A DNA stretch of 64,000 bases from Caulobacteraceae bacterium UBA3198 (GCA_002363865.1 DEWY01000005.1:62001-126000); one strand, 5' to 3'. Numbered from the stretch's first letter, positions 42,179 through 51,321 are shown. Numbers and translations: made by a program. The notes: generated by a model not told the origin, from the letters alone.

Positions 42179-42325
42179 ATGACACCGCCAGACCGGCCCA
42201 AGACGCCCCCAGCCAACGACCGGGAGGCCAAGCTCGCCCAGGCCCTGCGGGCCAATCTGCGCCGCCGCAAGGCCGCGCCGCGCACGACCGAGCCACCGTC
42301 GCCGGGAGACGACAAGCGTTCGTGA
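42179..42325 (+). CDS. Small basic protein preceding murA
   Basis: 48 residues from ATG 42179. After a Pro-rich start, the core AKLAQALRANLRRRKAAPR matches a short basic peptide commonly found just before murA in alphaproteobacteria. Function unknown; the Arg-rich helix may bind RNA. Confidence 0.65.
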   Translation: MTPPDRPKTPPANDREAKLAQALRANLRRRKAAPRTTEPPSPGDDKRS

Positions 42326-42419
42326 GCGGCCTGCGCCTTTGCGACGACCCGCGCGCGAGCTAGAAGCGCTTCCTGGGATTTCCGCACCGCCGAAGGCGCG
42401 GCGCAAGAAGGGGCTGGGA

Positions 42420-43724
42420 TTGGACCGAATCGCCATCGAGGGCGGCGCGCGTCTGGAGGGCGAGATCGCCATCAGCGGCGCCAAGAACTCGGCCATCAAG
42501 CTGATGGCCGCCAGCCTGCTGACGTCGGAGCCCTTGCGGCTGACCAATATGCCGCGGCTGGCCGACACCCGCTTCCTGGGCCAGCTGCTGGGCCGGCTGG
42601 GAACCGAGGTGCAGGAGCAGGATGGGCCCGACGGTCCGGAGACCCTGCTGCACACGCCGGAAATCATCAGCGCTATCGCGCCCTATGACCTGGTGCGGCA
42701 GATGCGCGCCTCGTTCAATGTGCTGGGTCCGCTGCTGGCGCGCTCGGGCCAGGCCAAGGTCTCCCTGCCGGGGGGCTGCACCATTGGCGCGCGGCCTGTG
42801 GACCTGCATCTGGAGGCCCTGCGCGCCCTGGGCGCCGAGATCGACCTGCACGAGGGCTATGTCTACGCCCAGGCGCCCCGGGGCCTGCGGGGGGCGGAGA
42901 TCGTCTTCCCCTTCGTCTCGGTGGGCGCCACCGAACACGCCCTGTTGGCCGCCGTTCTGGCCGAAGGCGAGACGATCCTGCGCAACGCGGCCTGCGAGCC
43001 GGAGATCGTCGACCTGGCCGACTGCCTCAACAAGATGGGGGCGCGGATCGTCGGGGCTGGGCTGGACGTGATCCGCATCCAGGGGGTGAGCCGCCTGGGC
43101 GGGACCAGCCACGCGGTGATCCCCGACCGGATCGAGACCGGCACTTTCGCTTTGGCCGCGGCCATGGCCGGGGGGGAGGTGCGTCTGACCCACACGCGCA
43201 ACGATTTCATCGGTCACCTGCTGGACAAGATGGAAGAGGCGGGCGTCGAGGTCATCCGCCACAATGACGGGGTGACTGTGAAACGGAACGGTCGGCGGCT
43301 GAGCGCTGTGGCGGTTGAGACCGACCCCTATCCGGGGTTCGCCACCGACCTGCAGGCGCAGTTCATGGCCCTGATGACCCTGGCTGATGGGGAGTCGGTA
43401 ATCCGCGAAACCATTTTCGAGAACCGGTTCATGCATGCGCCGGAACTGGCGCGGCTGGGGGCCGATATCAGCATCCAGGGCGGCGAGGCGCGGGTGCGCG
43501 GGGTTGCGGCCCTGACCGGCGCCCAGGTCATGGCCACCGACCTGCGGGCCTCGGTGGGGCTGGTGATCGCCGGGCTCGCGGCCAAGGGCGAGACGGTGGT
43601 CGGCCGCGTCTACCACCTGGACCGGGGGTTTGAGCGGCTGGAGGCCAAGCTGTCGGCCTGTGGCGCCAGGATTCAGCGCCTGAAGGGCGAAGCCACCAGC
43701 GAAGAGGCGGCCATCGATGCCTGA
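42420..43724 (+). CDS. murA: UDP-N-acetylglucosamine 1-carboxyvinyltransferase MurA
   Basis: 434 residues. The start is TTG 42420, because family members begin with DRIAIxGG; AAGGGG lies about eight bases before it, and upstream ATG/GTG-type starts would add an unconserved leader. MurA transfers enolpyruvate from PEP to UDP-GlcNAc, the first committed step of peptidoglycan synthesis. Lys22-Asn23 (SGAKNSAIK) and the catalytic Cys120 (GGCTIGARPVDLH) are present, so it should be fosfomycin-sensitive in principle. Overlaps the DUF2948 gene. Confidence 0.97.
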   Translation: MDRIAIEGGARLEGEIAISGAKNSAIKLMAASLLTSEPLRLTNMPRLADTRFLGQLLGRLGTEVQEQDGPDGPETLLHTPEIISAIAPYDLVRQMRASFNVLGPLLARSGQAKVSLPGGCTIGARPVDLHLEALRALGAEIDLHEGYVYAQAPRGLRGAEIVFPFVSVGATEHALLAAVLAEGETILRNAACEPEIVDLADCLNKMGARIVGAGLDVIRIQGVSRLGGTSHAVIPDRIETGTFALAAAMAGGEVRLTHTRNDFIGHLLDKMEEAGVEVIRHNDGVTVKRNGRRLSAVAVETDPYPGFATDLQAQFMALMTLADGESVIRETIFENRFMHAPELARLGADISIQGGEARVRGVAALTGAQVMATDLRASVGLVIAGLAAKGETVVGRVYHLDRGFERLEAKLSACGARIQRLKGEATSEEAAIDA

Positions 43725-44148
43725 CAAAGCCAAGCTCCTTCGGCTGCGGGCCGAGGACGCCGAAGACCTGGCCGTCATGTCAGCGGCCCTGCAGGACGCT
43801 GTGGGCAAGATCGGCGACATCCGCTTCGAGGCGCAGTCGCGTCGACTGACCCTGACGCTCAATCGCTATCGCTGGGAGGCCGGCGGTCGCTCGCGGGTCC
43901 GCGCGGCCTTGCAGCTCGGGTCGGTGGAGGGGGTGGAGGCGCGGCGTCTGCGCCGCGACGCGCCCGACGCGGTGGTGGAGTTGCTGGCCCTGACCTTTGA
44001 GCCGGACTCCGAGCCCCCCGGCGGCGCCCTGATCCTGAGCTTCGCCGGCGGCGGTGACCTGAAGGTCAAGGTGGAGTGCGTGGACGCCGTGCTGGCCGAT
44101 GTCTCTGACCCCTGGCCCACGCCCCGGACGCCGCGGCACGAGACCTGA
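43717..44148 (+). CDS. DUF2948 family protein
   Basis: 143 residues. LRAEDAEDLAVMSAALQDAV, then RRLTLTLNRYRWEAGGRSRV and the terminal GDLKVKVECVDAVLADVSDP fit DUF2948, an alphaproteobacterial family without known function that regularly sits between murA and hisD. Starts inside the 3' end of murA. Confidence 0.9.
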   Translation: MPDKAKLLRLRAEDAEDLAVMSAALQDAVGKIGDIRFEAQSRRLTLTLNRYRWEAGGRSRVRAALQLGSVEGVEARRLRRDAPDAVVELLALTFEPDSEPPGGALILSFAGGGDLKVKVECVDAVLADVSDPWPTPRTPRHET

Positions 44149-44226
44149 GATCGGCGCAGAGGCGGACGCCGGCTGTGGCTCTGCGGCCATGGCGCTTGGC
44201 GCAGGCCGTCGCTACATAGCGGCATC

Positions 44227-45522
44227 ATGCGCCGCTTACATTTTTCCGATCCCGATTTCGAAGCCCGTTTCGCTGCTCTGGTGAGCGAACGGCGTGACAC
44301 GCCAGAGGATGTTGAGGCCAGCGTCCGCGACGTGCTCGCGGCCGTGCGGGCTGAAGGGCTGGCCGCCGTCCTGCGCTTCGGCGCCCAGTTCGACGGCGTC
44401 GAGCTGGACGAGGCTGGCCTGCGGGTCACGCCCGAGGAGATCGAAGCCGGGGCCGCGGCCTGCGCCCCGGAGGTGCGCGAAGCCATCGCCTTCGCCGCCG
44501 AGCGCATCCGCACCTATCACGAACGCCAGCGCCCCGCTGACGCCCGGTTCACGGATACCGCCGGCGTTGAGATGGGTTGGCGCTGGGGGCCCATTGAAGC
44601 TGTGGGGGTCTATGTGCCCGGCGGCCGGGCGGCCTATCCCTCCACCGTGCTGATGAACGCCGTTCCCGCCAAGGTGGCCGGCGTCGGACGCATCGCCATG
44701 GTCACGCCGCCCGGAAAGCTGCAGCCGGCGGTGCTGGCCGCGGCCCAGGCGGCTGGCGTCACGGAGATCTGGCGGGTGGGCGGGGCCCAGGCTGTGGCCG
44801 CCCTGGCCTTTGGCGCCGGTCCCATCGCGCCGGTGGACAAGATCGTCGGGCCTGGCAACGCCTTCGTCACCGCCGCCAAGCGCCGGGTCTATGGCGTGGT
44901 GGGCATCGACGCCCTGGCTGGGCCCTCCGAGATCGTGGTGGTGGCCGACGGTCTGAATCGCGCCGACTGGATCGCCGCCGACCTCCTGTCCCAGGCCGAA
45001 CACGACCCGGCAGCCCAATCCATCCTGATCACCGATGACGAGGCCTTCGCCGCCCAGGTTGAGGCCCAAATCGAGGTCCAGATCGCCACCCTGGCGACGG
45101 GCGCGGTGGCGCAGGCCTCCTGGCGCGACCACGGGGCGGTGATCATCGCGCCGCTGGATCAAAGCCCGCGCCTGGTGGACGCGCTAGCGCCCGAGCATGT
45201 GGAGTTCGCCGTCGCCGATCCCGACGCCCTGGCCGATCAGGTGCGGCACGCCGGCGCCATGTTCCTGGGCCGGCACGCGCCGGAGGCGATCGGCGACTAT
45301 GTGGCCGGCTCCAACCATGTGCTGCCCACCAGCCGGGCGGCCCGCTTCTCGTCAGGCCTGTCGATCTACGACTTCATCAAGCGGACCTCATTCGTGAAGT
45401 GCGACGCCGCGGCCTTCGAGGCCCTGGGCCCGGCGACGGTGGCGCTTGCGGAGGCCGAGGGCCTGCCAGCCCACGCCCGCTCGGCGGCCCTGCGGCTCGG
45501 CCAGGGCGCTCAGGAAAGCTGA
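44227..45522 (+). CDS. hisD: Histidinol dehydrogenase HisD
   Basis: 431 residues. Oxidises L-histidinol to L-histidine in two NAD-dependent steps, the end of histidine synthesis. Active-site regions: SQAEHDPAAQS (Zn-binding His and catalytic base region), APEHVEF (Glu-His pair) and GSNHVLPTS. Zinc-dependent soluble dimer. Outside any his operon, as usual in this lineage. Confidence 0.97.
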   Translation: MRRLHFSDPDFEARFAALVSERRDTPEDVEASVRDVLAAVRAEGLAAVLRFGAQFDGVELDEAGLRVTPEEIEAGAAACAPEVREAIAFAAERIRTYHERQRPADARFTDTAGVEMGWRWGPIEAVGVYVPGGRAAYPSTVLMNAVPAKVAGVGRIAMVTPPGKLQPAVLAAAQAAGVTEIWRVGGAQAVAALAFGAGPIAPVDKIVGPGNAFVTAAKRRVYGVVGIDALAGPSEIVVVADGLNRADWIAADLLSQAEHDPAAQSILITDDEAFAAQVEAQIEVQIATLATGAVAQASWRDHGAVIIAPLDQSPRLVDALAPEHVEFAVADPDALADQVRHAGAMFLGRHAPEAIGDYVAGSNHVLPTSRAARFSSGLSIYDFIKRTSFVKCDAAAFEALGPATVALAEAEGLPAHARSAALRLGQGAQES

Positions 45523-45540
45523 ACAAAGTCTGTCAATGGC

Positions 45541-45570
45541 GGCCGCGCGCGCGTTCAGGCGCGGCCTTCT
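45541..45570 (+). terminator. Terminator after hisD
   Basis: GGCCGCGC (45541-45548) pairs with GCGCGGCC (45559-45566) around a ten-base loop and is followed by TTCT. Separates hisD from the SH3 protein gene. Confidence 0.6.
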
Positions 45571-45629
45571 AGGTTTGAACTCACAGGGCCACACCCGGCC
45601 CGGCGAATTCGAACCGATGGAGGCAAGCC

Positions 45630-46259
45630 ATGCCGAAGACTACTGTTTCCAAGCTGACCAAGGGCGCGGCGACCACCGCCATGATGAGCGCGCTCTTCCT
45701 CGCCGCCGCGGCCCCGGCCGCCCAGGCGCAGAACTTCGGCGGCGTGCTCGGCTGCAACGCCAGCGGCGGCAAGCAGGAAGGCGGGGCCCTGATTGGCGCG
45801 CTGCTGGGGGCTGCGGCCGGGTCGAACCTGGCCAAGAATGACCGCGGTACGGGCACGGCCCTGGGCGCGGTGGTCGGCGCCGCGGCCGGCTCGGCCATCG
45901 GCTGCAAGCTGCAGCATGACGACCAGGACCGCCGGTATGGCCAGGGCCAGGGCTACGCCTATAATCAGCCGGCCACCTATACCCATGGCGGCTATCGCCT
46001 GGATCGCAATCTCACCCCGGCCCATTATGCTGGCGGCGGCGGGGTGATGATCGCCCGGTCCACTGTCAACCTGCGGTCGGCGCCCACCACCCGCGGCGCC
46101 CGGGTCGGACAGCTCCGCGCCGGCGAGCGGTTCGAGGCCCTGTCCTATGTCCGTGGCAGCGACTGGATCCTTGTAGGCCAGAACGGGGTCGGGGTCGGCT
46201 ATGTCCACGGCGCCTATGTGCAGCCCGAGGGCTATCGTTACGCCGGCTATCGTCGCTAG
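45630..46259 (+). CDS. Secreted glycine-zipper and SH3-like domain protein
   Basis: 209 residues. Signal peptide of about 34 residues ending AAPAAQAQ. Glycine-zipper membrane-interacting helices (GGALIGALLGAAAGSNLAKN, then GTALGAVVGAAAGSAIG) follow, then a Tyr/Gly-rich linker and a bacterial SH3 domain (about residues 140-200: STVNLRSAPTTRGARVGQLR). Such SH3 domains bind peptidoglycan. Probably an envelope protein of the periplasm or outer membrane. Confidence 0.85.
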   Translation: MPKTTVSKLTKGAATTAMMSALFLAAAAPAAQAQNFGGVLGCNASGGKQEGGALIGALLGAAAGSNLAKNDRGTGTALGAVVGAAAGSAIGCKLQHDDQDRRYGQGQGYAYNQPATYTHGGYRLDRNLTPAHYAGGGGVMIARSTVNLRSAPTTRGARVGQLRAGERFEALSYVRGSDWILVGQNGVGVGYVHGAYVQPEGYRYAGYRR

Positions 46260-46294
46260 ACGCAGCCCATCCTCCCCTGACGACACACCTCAAT

Positions 46295-46326
46295 GGCCCC
46301 CGTCGCACTGCGGCGGGGGCTTTTTC
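46295..46326 (+). terminator. Rho-independent terminator
   Basis: GCCCCCG (46296-46302) pairs with CGGGGGC (46314-46320), with a further inner CGC/GCG pairing, followed by TTTTTCT. Ends the SH3 protein transcript. Confidence 0.85.
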
Positions 46327-46416
46327 TCTTCTCGGCGGCTGCTCAGGCGCTAAGCGGGATGACGCCGGGGGGCGGATTGCACTAAAGCTGGCGCCCAAGA
46401 CCTTCCCCAGGGCGTC

Positions 46417-46896
46417 ATGACTGACGACGACCAGAAGAACCATCGGCTGCAGAGCGTTGAGATCGACCAGCAATCCCTGGGCGCGATTTCGCGCGACCAG
46501 GAGCAGGAGCGGCAGATCGCCATCTTCGATCTGCTGGAGTCGAACCACTTCGTTCCCGAGGGCGCCGAGCAGGGCCCCTATGATCTGCATATGGGCCTGA
46601 TGGAGAACCGCCTGGTCCTGGATGTCACAGGTCCGGGCTATGAGAAGCGTCACATCCTCTCGCTGTCGCCCTTCCGGATGCTGATCAAAGACTATTTCAT
46701 GATCTGCGAGAGCTATTATCAGGCGATCCGCAACGCCACCCCGGCCCAGATCGAGGCCTTGGACATGGGGCGGCGGGGGCTGCACAACGAGGGCTCCGAG
46801 CTGCTGCGGACCCGGCTGGCCGGCAAGATCGAGACCGATCTCGACACCGCGCGACGGCTGTTCACCCTCATCTGCGCCCTGCACTACAAGAGCTGA
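46417..46896 (+). CDS. UPF0262 family protein
   Basis: 159 residues. RQIAIFDLLESNHFVPEGAE, then LSPFRMLIKDYFMICESYYQ and MGRRGLHNEGSELLRTRL match UPF0262, which is confined to alphaproteobacteria and sits in the hisD-infA block. Function unknown. Confidence 0.95.
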   Translation: MTDDDQKNHRLQSVEIDQQSLGAISRDQEQERQIAIFDLLESNHFVPEGAEQGPYDLHMGLMENRLVLDVTGPGYEKRHILSLSPFRMLIKDYFMICESYYQAIRNATPAQIEALDMGRRGLHNEGSELLRTRLAGKIETDLDTARRLFTLICALHYKS

Positions 46897-46903
46897 AGCC
46901 GCC

Positions 46904-47359
46904 ATGGGGACGGGCTCTTCACCGCGCGCGCCAGGCGCCGTCCTGTTCGCCTGCAATTTCAACCGGGTTCGCTCGCCGATGGCCGAGGCCCTGGCCAAGC
47001 GTCTGCTGGGCGACCGGGTCTATGTGGATTCCTGCGGGTTGAAGGCTGAAGCCGAGGCCGAGGGCGCCGACCCCTTCGTCCGCGCAGTGATGGCCGAGCT
47101 GGGCTTTGACCTGGAACAGCACCAGCCCAAGACGTTCGACGAACTGAATGACGACTCCTTCGATCTGATCATTTCGCTCACCCCGGAGGCGCAGCATCGG
47201 GCCGTGGAGCTGACCCGGCATCGGGCCGCGGAGATCGAGTACTGGCCCACCCATGATCCAACCCTTGCCGACGGATCGCGGGAGAACCGCCTGGCGGCCT
47301 ATCGCGAGGTCCGTGACGCCCTGGCCCGCAGACTGGTGGAACGGTTCGGTCCGGCCTGA
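46904..47359 (+). CDS. Low-molecular-weight protein-tyrosine-phosphatase-like protein
   Basis: 151 residues. The P-loop CNFNRVRS (Cys17 to Arg23, C-x5-R) follows AVLFA, and the general acid region YWPTHDPTLADG near the C-terminus supplies the expected Asp. Arsenate reductases share this fold, so the substrate could be phosphotyrosine or arsenate; context favours a housekeeping phosphatase. Confidence 0.88.
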   Translation: MGTGSSPRAPGAVLFACNFNRVRSPMAEALAKRLLGDRVYVDSCGLKAEAEAEGADPFVRAVMAELGFDLEQHQPKTFDELNDDSFDLIISLTPEAQHRAVELTRHRAAEIEYWPTHDPTLADGSRENRLAAYREVRDALARRLVERFGPA

Positions 47360-47394
47360 CGTGAGAGGTCTCTACCGGCTGATGCAACCTGAGT

Positions 47395-47400
47395 TATAAT
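47395..47400 (+). promoter_or_regulatory. Possible -10 element of the infA promoter
   Basis: TATAAT occurs 70 bases upstream of the canonical infA. The matching -35 region (CTACCG at 47372) is poor, so this is only a suggestion. Confidence 0.3.
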
Positions 47401-47469
47401 GCACCGCTGTCCGCTGGGCCGATTCCAGGCTGGCCGGCCGCATCAGGTGAGCGCCCCCATGGAGCCTGC

Positions 47470-47688
47470 ATGGCCAAGGAAGAGCTGTTGGAGTTCCCCG
47501 GCGTGGTCAGCGAAGTGCTGCCGAACGCCATGTTTCGTGTGAAGCTCGAGAATGACCACGAGATCATCGCCCACACGGCGGGCAAGATGCGCAAGAATCG
47601 CATCCGCGTGGCCGTCGGCGACAAGGTCCTGATCGAGATGACGCCCTACGACCTGTCAAAGGGCCGCATCACCTTCCGCGTCCGCTAG
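47470..47688 (+). CDS. infA: Translation initiation factor IF-1, canonical copy
   Basis: 72 residues, the normal length, and nearly identical to the alphaproteobacterial consensus: LEFPGVVSEVLPNAMFRVKL, then IIAHTAGKMRKNRIRVAVGD and EMTPYDLSKGRITFR. Encoded just before maf, the conserved position of this gene. It is probably the constitutive copy. Confidence 0.97.
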   Translation: MAKEELLEFPGVVSEVLPNAMFRVKLENDHEIIAHTAGKMRKNRIRVAVGDKVLIEMTPYDLSKGRITFRVR

Positions 47689-47691
47689 CGG

Positions 47692-48291
47692 GTGACCATT
47701 CCCCCCTGTTCTGACAAGCCCCGGCTTGTCCTGGCCTCAGCCAGCCCACGGCGGCTCGATCTGCTGGCGCAGATCGGCCTGACCCCCGATGAGGTCTGCG
47801 CCGCCGACCTCGACGAGGCGCCGCTGAAGGGCGAGACGCCCCGCCGCTGCGCCCTGCGTCTGGCGGGGGCGAAGGCCGCCGGCGTCGCCCAGTCGCGGCC
47901 TGAGGCCTATGTCCTGGCGGCCGACACCATCGTCGCCGCAGGCCGGCGCATCCTGCCCAAGGCCGAGTCGCCTGAGGAGGTGCGGGCCTGCCTGAGCCTG
48001 CTGTCGGGGCGCAGCCACAGGGTCTACACCGCCGTTGTCCTGCGCGGGCCGGGCGGTCGCCAGGCCGAGCGGCTGGTGGAGACCCGGGTGACGTTCAAGC
48101 GCCTGGGTGAGGACGAACTGGCGGCCTATCTGGCCAGTAGCGAGGGGCTGGGCAAGGCGGGCGGCTATGGGATCCAGGGCCGGGCCGGGGGTTTTGTCCT
48201 CAATCTTCAGGGCTCCTACCCGGCCGTGGTCGGGTTGCCTCTCTATGAAACCCTTTGTCTGCTGCGGGGTCTGGGCTATCCCGCAGCATGA
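47692..48291 (+). CDS. maf: Maf-like nucleoside triphosphate pyrophosphatase
   Basis: 199 residues from GTG 47692, four bases after the infA stop. The family motif SASPRRLDLLAQIGL is followed by YVLAADTIVAAGRRILPKAE with the catalytic Asp. Cleaves modified or non-canonical NTPs to NMP and pyrophosphate. Overlaps the RNase gene (ATGA). Confidence 0.95.
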   Translation: MTIPPCSDKPRLVLASASPRRLDLLAQIGLTPDEVCAADLDEAPLKGETPRRCALRLAGAKAAGVAQSRPEAYVLAADTIVAAGRRILPKAESPEEVRACLSLLSGRSHRVYTAVVLRGPGGRQAERLVETRVTFKRLGEDELAAYLASSEGLGKAGGYGIQGRAGGFVLNLQGSYPAVVGLPLYETLCLLRGLGYPAA

Positions 48292-49328
48292 GCCGCCGCA
48301 CATACTTTATCGACGAGGGCCTGGGCGAAGTCCGGGGCGGGATCCTGCTGGATGGCCGGCCCGAGCGCCTGTTGATCCAGAGGGCTGACGACAATCCCCG
48401 CCTGGCCTGGGGCGCGCGGCTGCGCGCCCGGGTCGCCCATGTGGAGCCGGCCCTGGCCATGGCCTTCCTGGACCTGGGGGAGGGGGCCGAGGCCAGCGTC
48501 TCGTTCAAGCCTGACGCCCGGCCCCGCCAGGGCGAGGCCCTGGAGGTGGAGATTCGCACCGAGCCGCGGCAGGGCAAGCTCGCCACCGCCCGGCTGATCG
48601 GCCCGGCCCAGGGCGCGCCGGCCCTGCTGACGCCCGCGCCCTCCCTGCTTGACCAGTTGCGGCACATGGCCGGGGAGGGGGAGCCGGTCACCGGCCGGAT
48701 CGCCCGCCAGCTGGCCGACGAGGCGGAATCCGAGGCCCTTGAGATCCTTCATCCTCTGCCGGGCGGCGGGACCATCGCCATTGAGCCCACCCGAGCGTTG
48801 ACCGCCATCGATGTCGATGTGGGCGAACGCAAGGGCCAGGAGGCCAAGCGGGTGACCCGTCAGGCCAACCTGGCCGCCCTGGCCGTCGCCGCGCGGGTTC
48901 TGCGCCTGAAGGGACTCGGCGGGCTGGTGGTGTTCGACATGGCCGGCCGAGGGCATGACGGGGCGGCGCTGATGGCCGCCGCTCGCGCCGCCTTTAATCC
49001 CGACAATCCCGGCGTCTCCATCGGCCCCATCAGCCGCTTTGGCACGATCGAGCTGACCGTGCCGCGCCGGGGGCGGCCGGTGACCGAAATCCTGCAGGAG
49101 CCGTCGGGGCGTCTGTCGGCCCAGACCCTCGCCCACCGTCTGGCGCGCCGGCTGGAGGCCGAGGGCGTCGCCGCGCCAGGGGGGCGTCTGAGCGCCGCCT
49201 GCGCTCCCGCCGTCGCCGAGGCGGCCAAGCCGGTGCTGGCCCTGCTGGCCGCCCGGATCGGCGCCCGGTTCGAGGTCAAGGGCGACCCGGCCTTGGCCTG
49301 GGACCGAATCGAGGTCCACGCTCGATGA
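48288..49328 (+). CDS. RNase E/G-like endoribonuclease, short form
   Basis: 346 residues from ATG 48288. The S1-like insert (RVAHVEPALAMAFLDLGEGA), the 5'-sensor and RNase H-like core with EPTRALTAIDVDVGERKG and GGLVVFDMAGRGHDG are recognisable; the two Asp correspond to the catalytic acidic pair. It is shorter than RNase G (~490) and lacks the zinc-link and C-terminal scaffold of RNase E. Likely a secondary RNA-processing enzyme. Part of the infA-maf-yacG operon. Confidence 0.88.
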   Translation: MSRRTYFIDEGLGEVRGGILLDGRPERLLIQRADDNPRLAWGARLRARVAHVEPALAMAFLDLGEGAEASVSFKPDARPRQGEALEVEIRTEPRQGKLATARLIGPAQGAPALLTPAPSLLDQLRHMAGEGEPVTGRIARQLADEAESEALEILHPLPGGGTIAIEPTRALTAIDVDVGERKGQEAKRVTRQANLAALAVAARVLRLKGLGGLVVFDMAGRGHDGAALMAAARAAFNPDNPGVSIGPISRFGTIELTVPRRGRPVTEILQEPSGRLSAQTLAHRLARRLEAEGVAAPGGRLSAACAPAVAEAAKPVLALLAARIGARFEVKGDPALAWDRIEVHAR

Positions 49329-49504
49329 GCAAGGCCGCCGCCAAGCCCAAGTGCCCGATCTGCCGCAAGCCGGTGACGCCGGACTACCGGCCCTTCTGCT
49401 CCAAGCGTTGCGCCGATGTGGATCTGCAGCGGTGGTTCACCGGCGCCTACGCCGTCCCGGCCGTGGAGCAGGAAGAGGTTTCCGACGGTGAGGACGAGGT
49501 CTGA
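49325..49504 (+). CDS. yacG: DNA gyrase inhibitor YacG-type zinc protein
   Basis: 59 residues, overlapping the RNase gene by four bases. Four Cys zinc finger: KCPICRKPV and FCSKRCADVDLQRWF, followed by an acidic tail. YacG binds GyrB and inhibits gyrase in E. coli. Confidence 0.93.
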   Translation: MSKAAAKPKCPICRKPVTPDYRPFCSKRCADVDLQRWFTGAYAVPAVEQEEVSDGEDEV

Positions 49505-49580
49505 ACTTATCCTCGCTCGCCGCGCTGGACTTCCCTGGGCGGCTCTTTTATAGACGCGGCTCCCGCGCGGCGGGCCCAGT

Positions 49581-49656
49581 GCCTGGGTAGCTCAGTTGGT
49601 AGAGCAGCGGATTGAAAATCCGCGTGTCGGTGGTTCGAATCCGCCCCCAGGCACCA
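49581..49656 (+). tRNA. tRNA-Phe (GAA)
   Basis: Acceptor GCCTGGG/CCCAGGC, anticodon stem GCGGA/TCCGC with loop TTGAAAA (anticodon GAA), T arm with GGTTCGAATCC, encoded CCA. Confidence 0.97.
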
Positions 49657-50422
49657 TTTCCTCCCCAGTTCCGTCCACCCGCGCCGCAGAGCGGCTTTCC
49701 CTCTCTTGGCGCTGGCCGTCGACTTGGGGATCTCCTGGCCTCGCCGCCGCCGTAGAACCATCACCAGCAATGGAGAGGTCGCCCATAGCCTCAGGCTAAG
49801 GGCGGCGACCGGGTCGGCCCGGCGCGGCATTCATGTGACAGGGGCGCTGCGAACCGCCAGGGGCGGGCGGCCCCCAGCTTGACTTCGATCTGGCCGACGC
49901 TCATCTCGCCCCCAAGAGGCTGGCCCTGCGCAAAAGCTGAGCGCCGCGCCGCCGATTCTCGCCAGAATTCCGCCATCTTGGCCAACCGGCGTTCGACGCC
50001 GCATATTGCGTTGCAGCAATATCATTCACCGGTCCGGCGAGTTTCCTCAATTATTGCATAGAATTCATATTGTGCGTCGCAGCGATACCCCGATTTCTGA
50101 TTATCTTATCGGCGGTTAGCCGCACGCCGCGGCACTTGACGCTCCGTTTGGGGGTTGCCAAACGTCCCTCGCCGCACGTCTAACTTTGCGGTGAGGGTCC
50201 GCAGTCCGCTCCTGGACTGCGGTCTCGCCTTGCCCAATCGCAACGTCCCGCTTCACACAATTGTGGAAGTTGGAGGTTACGGGTCGGGAGCAGCGATAGC
50301 GGTTTCGGCTTCGGGCGCAGCGAAAGCGGGTTCGGAGCCAGACTTATTCAACTAGGGTAGGAGACGCTCTCGCGCGACGACCCTCGGTCCAAACGTGCTA
50401 GACCATTAGGAACTGGCGACAG
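49657..50422. promoter_or_regulatory. Long non-coding region upstream of exbB with dyad and hairpin
   Basis: A 766-base gap. Its second half is AT-rich for this genome. ATATTGC-GTTGCA-GCAATAT (50003-50022) is a perfect 7+6+7 inverted repeat that resembles a repressor operator. CCGCAGTCC (50199-50207) pairs with GGACTGCGG (50214-50222) in a nine-base stem but no T-tract follows. Short ORFs here look random. Candidate promoter and leader of the tonB system. Confidence 0.4.
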
Positions 50423-51316
50423 ATGCTCGACAAAAAACGGAACACCCCCCTCATCGCTCTCATCGGCGCGGCTGCGTTGATGATGGGCGCCCCGGCGTTC
50501 GCGCAGGACGCCGCTCCAGCGGATCCGGCCGCCGCCGAGGCCCCGGCCGATCCGGCCGCCGAAGCTGCCCCCGCCGAGCCCGCGCCTGCGGCTCCCGCGG
50601 AAGAAGTGTCCACCGACGTGGGTGGCCACGGCGAACTGACCATCATGACCATGTTCCTGGACGCTCAGCCGGTCGGTAAGGCCGTTCTGATCGGTCTGGC
50701 CCTGGCGTCGATCTTCTCCTGGACCCTGCTGCTCACCAAGCTCTTCGAGTTCGGTGGCCTGGAGCGTCAAACCAACCGCTTCCTGGAAGCCTTCCGGGGC
50801 GCCAAGAACACCAGCGACATTGGCCGCATCGCCATGTCGGACGAGTTCGAAGGCAACCCGCTGGCCGACATGGCCGCGGCCGCCGTGCAAGAAGTTGAGG
50901 TTTCGCGTCAAGCGGGCCTGAACATCAGCGGCGAACATCGCGAAACCACCATCAGCCGCGCTGTCGCGGCCGTGGCCGGCGTCCAGGCCTCCCTGGCCAA
51001 GCGCCTGTCGGGCGGCATGCAGTTCCTGGCCTCGGTCGGCTCCAACGGTCCGTTCATCGGTCTGTTCGGCACCGTGTACGGGATCATGTACTCGTTCATC
51101 GGCATCGCGAACACCAACACGACCAACCTGGCCGTCGTGGCGCCCGGTATCGCCGAAGCCCTGCTGGCCACCGGCATGGGTCTCTTCGCCGCTATCCCGT
51201 CGGTTATCTTCTACAACTACTTCCAGACGCGCATCTCTGCTTACGGCGCGCGCTCGGAAGGGTTTGTCGCTGAACTTCTGAACGCGATCTCCCGGCAGCT
51301 CGACAAGGGGGCCTAA
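50423..51316 (+). CDS. exbB: ExbB/TolQ family proton channel subunit with N-terminal extension
   Basis: 297 residues. A cleavable signal (PLIALIGAAALMMGAPAFAQ) and an Ala/Pro/Glu-rich linker of ~40 residues precede the three-helix MotA/TolQ/ExbB core: helix 1 near residue 85, then NGPFIGLFGTVYGIMYSFIG and LLATGMGLFAAIPSVIFYNY. The periplasmic Ala/Pro-rich extension is common in Caulobacteraceae and other alphaproteobacteria. With ExbD it uses the proton gradient to energise TonB. Confidence 0.95.
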   Translation: MLDKKRNTPLIALIGAAALMMGAPAFAQDAAPADPAAAEAPADPAAEAAPAEPAPAAPAEEVSTDVGGHGELTIMTMFLDAQPVGKAVLIGLALASIFSWTLLLTKLFEFGGLERQTNRFLEAFRGAKNTSDIGRIAMSDEFEGNPLADMAAAAVQEVEVSRQAGLNISGEHRETTISRAVAAVAGVQASLAKRLSGGMQFLASVGSNGPFIGLFGTVYGIMYSFIGIANTNTTNLAVVAPGIAEALLATGMGLFAAIPSVIFYNYFQTRISAYGARSEGFVAELLNAISRQLDKGA

Positions 51317-51321
51317 ACCCA

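Noticed and set aside
42360..43862. 500-residue ORF on the minus strand
   Set aside because: Antisense to murA; shadow composition.
46904..47359. Dedicated arsenate reductase (arsC)
   Set aside because: The C-x5-R fold is shared by phosphatases; no other ars genes are near and the locus is a conserved housekeeping block.
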